Below, piece after piece: positions 5,213 to 8,343 of a stretch of DNA of 8,343 nucleotides. Origin of the DNA: JANWHF01 sp036276235. GTDB taxonomy: Bacteria > Planctomycetota > Phycisphaerae > Tepidisphaerales > Tepidisphaeraceae. Location of the stretch: contig DATBDZ010000333.1 of NCBI GenBank assembly GCA_036276235.1, positions 1 to 8,343 of the forward strand, read 5' to 3'. The notes beneath the pieces were generated by a model. The model was given only the letters and a program-made list of their open reading frames with translations, did not search any database and was not told where the DNA came from. Position numbers and translations under genes: made by a program. How positions within the stretch are numbered: position 1 is the first letter of the stretch; every line of letters starts with the position of its first letter.

Positions 5213-8065
5213 TTAGATGAGCGCCGGAGATATTGCCGAGATAAGCAGGACATAGTCGTCAATCGCGCGAGTCTTTACCTGAGTGGCCCATAGAGACTGA
5301 AACATTTCGTATCCTGCGCAGCCGTAGTCGGGATGCGGCGCGGCTTCAATGTCGGCGACAAATCTGGCGAACTTAAAGAAACCTGTCGTGCCGACGTTGT
5401 ACGCCATGTCGATCATCGCCACTTGTGCATTGCCCGGAAGTGCGGCCATTTTGACGCCTTTGGCCGCTAATCCCGATGAGATCGCCGCGCGTACCGTCTT
5501 TTCGTAGGTGGAAAGCAGCGAAGTCGCATAGATCACCGAAATTGCCGCCGGCTCCAGTGGGTTGGTGCCGCGCCCGGAACAGGAGACGCCAGTCAGAACG
5601 CCAGCGATCGTCTTAAAGCTGGTCACCGTACCATTCGCCTTCGCGTCCTGTGTCAATTGGGCAACGTTCAGGTGCAGTGCCGTCAGGGCCGTGGCGTTGG
5701 CGGAGATGCGCGTTCCATAGCCGATGGTCGGCAGCCCCAGGGAGTCGAGATACGGAAATGGCACGAAAGACTCGTGAATCTCGATTTCCTTTGTAGCAGC
5801 TGCGTCCAGCGCGACCAGGTTTGCACCGAAATTGACGGCAGGTGCAGGGTGCGCCTTAGCCTTTTGGATGGCCGTGTCGTAGAGAGACGCCTGAGTTGCG
5901 TTGAGCGCAGTAGCGCTGCACAGGCAGAGCGGGTCGCTGGTGACGGTGTTGTTTGCAGGGTTGCCCTCCACCGAAACATGCTTGGGATCAAGATCAGCGA
6001 TCAGGTAATACGTCCCGAGAGCAGTGTTCGCGGGTATCACAATCGAAGTGACCACCTTCGCCTGCAATGATTGGCCCGGTGCAAGGTTGAGGGCGATGGA
6101 AGTGGAGGCCAGTTGTTTGGCGACTGCACGATTCAGCGAAGTTGACGCGGAAAGGTAGAAGTCGACGCCGATCGTTTTGTTTTCGGTTCCTCCACCGATA
6201 TTGGTAACTCCGAGCGTGAACGATTCCTTACCGCCGGCATTCCAAAACTTGTGGAAATTTGTCGAGTCGGAGAATGCTCCGGAGATATCGGGGCGCGCCG
6301 TAATCTGGATCGGCCCGCTCACTGCTCGATCGTTAATGTCGTTCGCTGAATCCAACTCGACGATCGCGCCATTCGAATTGGCGACCGCAATAAAGTAATA
6401 CGTGCCTCCTCTTATCGAACTGGGAACAGTCAGCGTCGGGGCTTGAATAATGGATGTTCCAGGCTGCAATTGAAGGGATTGCGTTTGCGTCCCGATTAAG
6501 ATCGCGCTGGCGCCGAGTGTGGGTGTGGTCGAAAGGTAATAGCGGGTCATCTCCTGCCCGCTCGCGGCTGCTGTTCCGATGTTCGAGATTTGGAACTTCG
6601 GCAAAAGCGCGCCGTCGGCCGTTGCCGTTGAGGCCACCGGGCTAGAGAACTTGACGCTCAAGTCCGGGCCCGCAGGAGGCGCGGCGCGGCAGAGAATCAA
6701 GTATTGCCGATTCCCCAGCGCGTCCAGAAAAACCTGCCCCGCATTATTCAACTCTGGGACAATTCTCACGAACGACGAGATGGAATCGGAGATGCCGGCG
6801 TGAACGGGCAACTTTTCTCCCGTAACAGCGATCGCTACGAGCTTTTCTGCCGATCCGCCCGTGCCAAATGCGCCGGCCGTCTTTGTTGTGGCAGCGTCGA
6901 AAACGATCTGATCAGAAGCGTTGATTTCCAAGTCCGCGAGGCTGATGAACTTGCTCCCGTCGCCCAAAGGGCTGGGATCGCCAATGTTAACCACGTCATG
7001 CAGTGCGCCGCCGGCGCCGGCTACCCAGATACCCGATGACACGCCAGAGGTTCCCGTCGAAATTGCCGCCGTGAATGCGACAGAGCCGTCAGGCGCCAGA
7101 ACCGGCGAGAAGAGGCTTTGGAACTTCGACGTTGTTCCCGGCACAGCAGTCCCGGGCTTCGCAACGAGTCGAACAATTCCATTTGTTTGCGCCACATGAA
7201 TGGCATTGTCGCCGTTTTGATTGAAGTAAAGAACGTCTCCCTTGTCATTTAACCCAGGCGCCAGCCCGTCGGGGAAAAACCCCGGGGCCACTTCCACAAA
7301 GCCGCCGTGCCCATCTCCTTTATAAAGATTGCTCGCGTAGAAAGCGATTTGACCGGAGTTGTTAATGGCGGCTGGGGAGAAATCGTTGGCGTATGTGCCG
7401 CCGCCGGGCGCCGCAGCTCCTACCGCCGCCCGTGCGACAATCTTCCCGGTCGGATCTATTTCGGCGACCCCGTCGTTGCCGCTGAGCACGACGAATCCGC
7501 TTGCGTTGGCGGAAAACGTGAACCAGCTGAAGACATTTCCCGGCAATCCGGAACCAAGACTGGCGAGGATTGTGAACTTGCCGTTGGTGCCCCACTCATA
7601 GATTACAGTTCCAGCATAACCCTGCCCGGCAGTTTGCAGCCTCGCCTTAAAAACCAGATCCCGGTCATCGGTGAGAATCAGGTCGGTCGCTTCAGTGATG
7701 GTCTTGCCGGCGACGCCCGGTGCTGCCGTGCCAAGGGTCAGGATTGGAACCAGAGCACCGGAAGCATTTGTGGAAAAGAGGTCGTGGGTAAGGCGGCGGC
7801 CGTTCCCACTTCCCGTAGAAATCCACGCTGAGAACGCCAGATCGCCGTGGTTGTTAAATACAGATGCTATGCTTGACGCATCATCGAACGAATCGAACAC
7901 CGCCCCCGGCAACCCCGGTACCGCGTCTCCGCTGGCGTAGGCAATTTGCACAGTGGATAACAGCCGCCGATCTTCCAGCCGTTCCAGGTAGTTTCCCAAA
8001 TGCGACCGTAGCACATCGCCTCCAATCCCTGCTGAAATAACTGGATACTTTGAGCGAAGAGTCAT
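5213..8065 (-). CDS. Surface protein: LEDRRLLS N-terminus, NxxGxxAF repeats, two CARDB domains, C-terminal GH24 lysozyme
   Basis: A 950-residue protein with ATG at 8065 preceded by GGGG 3 bases upstream. YLERLEDRRLLS (26-37) is the planctomycete extracellular-protein motif; there is no strong hydrophobic signal peptide. Residues about 40-460 hold roughly seven repeats, each with a GxxxPG-like turn (45-54, 111-120, 170-178, 215-223, 304-311, 361-370, 415-424) and an NxxGxxAF-like strand (71-78, 187-194, 235-242, 273-281, 324-331, 382-389, 440-447), as in 'choice-of-anchor tandem repeat' proteins, probably a propeller. Two CARDB-type beta-sandwiches follow (about 466-588 and 591-712). Residues about 748-945 match phage T4-type lysozyme: HESFVPFPYLDSLGLPTIGYG (764-784) gives E765, D774 and T780 with T4 E11-D20-T26 spacing, and AMIDMAYNVGTTGF (883-896) and SLWATQVKTRA (924-934) match the C-terminal lobe. 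By family it should cleave MurNAc-GlcNAc bonds in peptidoglycan. C829 and C916 could form a disulfide. There is no C-terminal membrane anchor. Confidence 0.93.
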   Translation of the reverse strand: MTLRSKYPVISAGIGGDVLRSHLGNYLERLEDRRLLSTVQIAYASGDAVPGLPGAVFDSFDDASSIASVFNNHGDLAFSAWISTGSGNGRRLTHDLFSTNASGALVPILTLGTAAPGVAGKTITEATDLILTDDRDLVFKARLQTAGQGYAGTVIYEWGTNGKFTILASLGSGLPGNVFSWFTFSANASGFVVLSGNDGVAEIDPTGKIVARAAVGAAAPGGGTYANDFSPAAINNSGQIAFYASNLYKGDGHGGFVEVAPGFFPDGLAPGLNDKGDVLYFNQNGDNAIHVAQTNGIVRLVAKPGTAVPGTTSKFQSLFSPVLAPDGSVAFTAAISTGTSGVSSGIWVAGAGGALHDVVNIGDPSPLGDGSKFISLADLEINASDQIVFDAATTKTAGAFGTGGSAEKLVAIAVTGEKLPVHAGISDSISSFVRIVPELNNAGQVFLDALGNRQYLILCRAAPPAGPDLSVKFSSPVASTATADGALLPKFQISNIGTAAASGQEMTRYYLSTTPTLGASAILIGTQTQSLQLQPGTSIIQAPTLTVPSSIRGGTYYFIAVANSNGAIVELDSANDINDRAVSGPIQITARPDISGAFSDSTNFHKFWNAGGKESFTLGVTNIGGGTENKTIGVDFYLSASTSLNRAVAKQLASTSIALNLAPGQSLQAKVVTSIVIPANTALGTYYLIADLDPKHVSVEGNPANNTVTSDPLCLCSATALNATQASLYDTAIQKAKAHPAPAVNFGANLVALDAAATKEIEIHESFVPFPYLDSLGLPTIGYGTRISANATALTALHLNVAQLTQDAKANGTVTSFKTIAGVLTGVSCSGRGTNPLEPAAISVIYATSLLSTYEKTVRAAISSGLAAKGVKMAALPGNAQVAMIDMAYNVGTTGFFKFARFVADIEAAPHPDYGCAGYEMFQSLWATQVKTRAIDDYVLLISAISPALI

Positions 8066-8306
8066 TCGCCCCGATGGCAGCCAAATGACGTCCGTCTTCG
8101 TGTAATCGAACCGCTTTCCTGTTGCAACTTATTGCAGCACACAGCGAAGACTCAGGCATGTGGTCGCCGAGGGAGTCGGGGTCGAATTTCTCGAGCTTCT
8201 TTATGACCGAAGCGAGATACGCCAATTGCTTAGGAAGTGCCCTCGGCATCCAGGCACTCGACATTCCATACGCAGAACAAGCGGCCTTCAATCGGCGAAG
8301 CTCCAT
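7881..8306 (-). CDS. Weak, possibly decayed small reading frame upstream of the lysozyme fusion gene
   Basis: An open frame of 141 codons whose first half looks protein-like: MPRALPKQLAYLASVIKKLE (20-39), then KFDPDSLGDH (40-49) and a short EDGRHLAAI (70-78). That part resembles small planctomycete hypothetical proteins, by loose memory only. The second half (bases 7881-8065) overlaps the certain 950-residue gene in another frame and has low-complexity Arg/Gly content typical of a shadow. A real product would probably begin at M20 (base 8249) and should have ended before 8065; the missing stop suggests a decayed gene or a chance frame. No good ribosome binding site is seen for the ATG at 8306 or 8249, and an in-frame TGA lies upstream of 8306. 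No function is assigned. Confidence 0.25.
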   Translation of the reverse strand: MELRRLKAACSAYGMSSAWMPRALPKQLAYLASVIKKLEKFDPDSLGDHMPESSLCAAISCNRKAVRLHEDGRHLAAIGANDSSLKVSSYFSRDWRRCATVAFGKLPGTAGRSAAVIHCANCLRQRRRGTGVAGGGVRFVR

Positions 8307-8343
8307 GGGTTCTGGCGATTTCCTGGTTCATCGATTGTGTTTC

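Noticed and set aside
5213..5400. Possible prophage lysis cassette around the lysozyme domain
   Set aside because: The domain is in frame with a large planctomycete surface protein, and no holin, spanin, terminase or structural gene is present in the window.

Overview
The window most likely comes from a member of the Planctomycetota, possibly the Phycisphaerae. The clearest sign is the LERLEDRRLLS segment near the N-terminus of the 950-residue protein, which is characteristic of extracellular planctomycete proteins. NxxGxxAF repeats, CARDB domains, a prepilin-like protein with an acidic 'DTNANGQID' loop and a 'GPDGVFG' C-terminus, and 'CACGGAGG'-type intergenic repeats fit the same group. Placement below phylum level is an inference. 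I found no rRNA, tRNA, CRISPR array or transposase.

Layout: (1) 1-534, minus strand: a nearly complete gene for a DUF6886-type protein, running off the left edge. (2) 535-756: a gap with two tandem hairpins, the second followed by eight T on the plus strand, although no plus-strand gene is seen there. (3) 757-1527, minus: a prepilin-like pseudopilin. (4) 1528-1965: a gap holding a roughly 210-bp inverted-repeat (MITE-like) element and a candidate promoter. (5) 1966-4704, plus: a secreted YncE-like beta-propeller fused to an alkaline-phosphatase-superfamily phosphoesterase, ending in a hairpin terminator built from a 10-bp tandem repeat. (6) 4838-5125, minus: a 95-residue basic protein of unknown function with a good ribosome binding site. 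(7) 5213-8065, minus: a 950-residue exported protein made of a planctomycete export-type N-terminus, an NxxGxxAF repeat region, two CARDB domains and a C-terminal T4-type lysozyme (GH24) domain. (8) the right edge: a weak, perhaps decayed small reading frame upstream of that gene.

The genes do not form one obvious operon or pathway. The phosphoesterase gene converges on the two minus-strand genes (950-residue protein and 95-residue protein), which are co-directional and 87 bases apart. The shared theme is cell-surface or exported proteins: pseudopilin, secreted phosphoesterase and surface muramidase. The most unusual item is the muramidase fusion. Its putative catalytic residues E765, D774 and T780 have exactly the spacing of E11, D20 and T26 in phage T4 lysozyme, inside a host-type surface protein and with no phage genes nearby.
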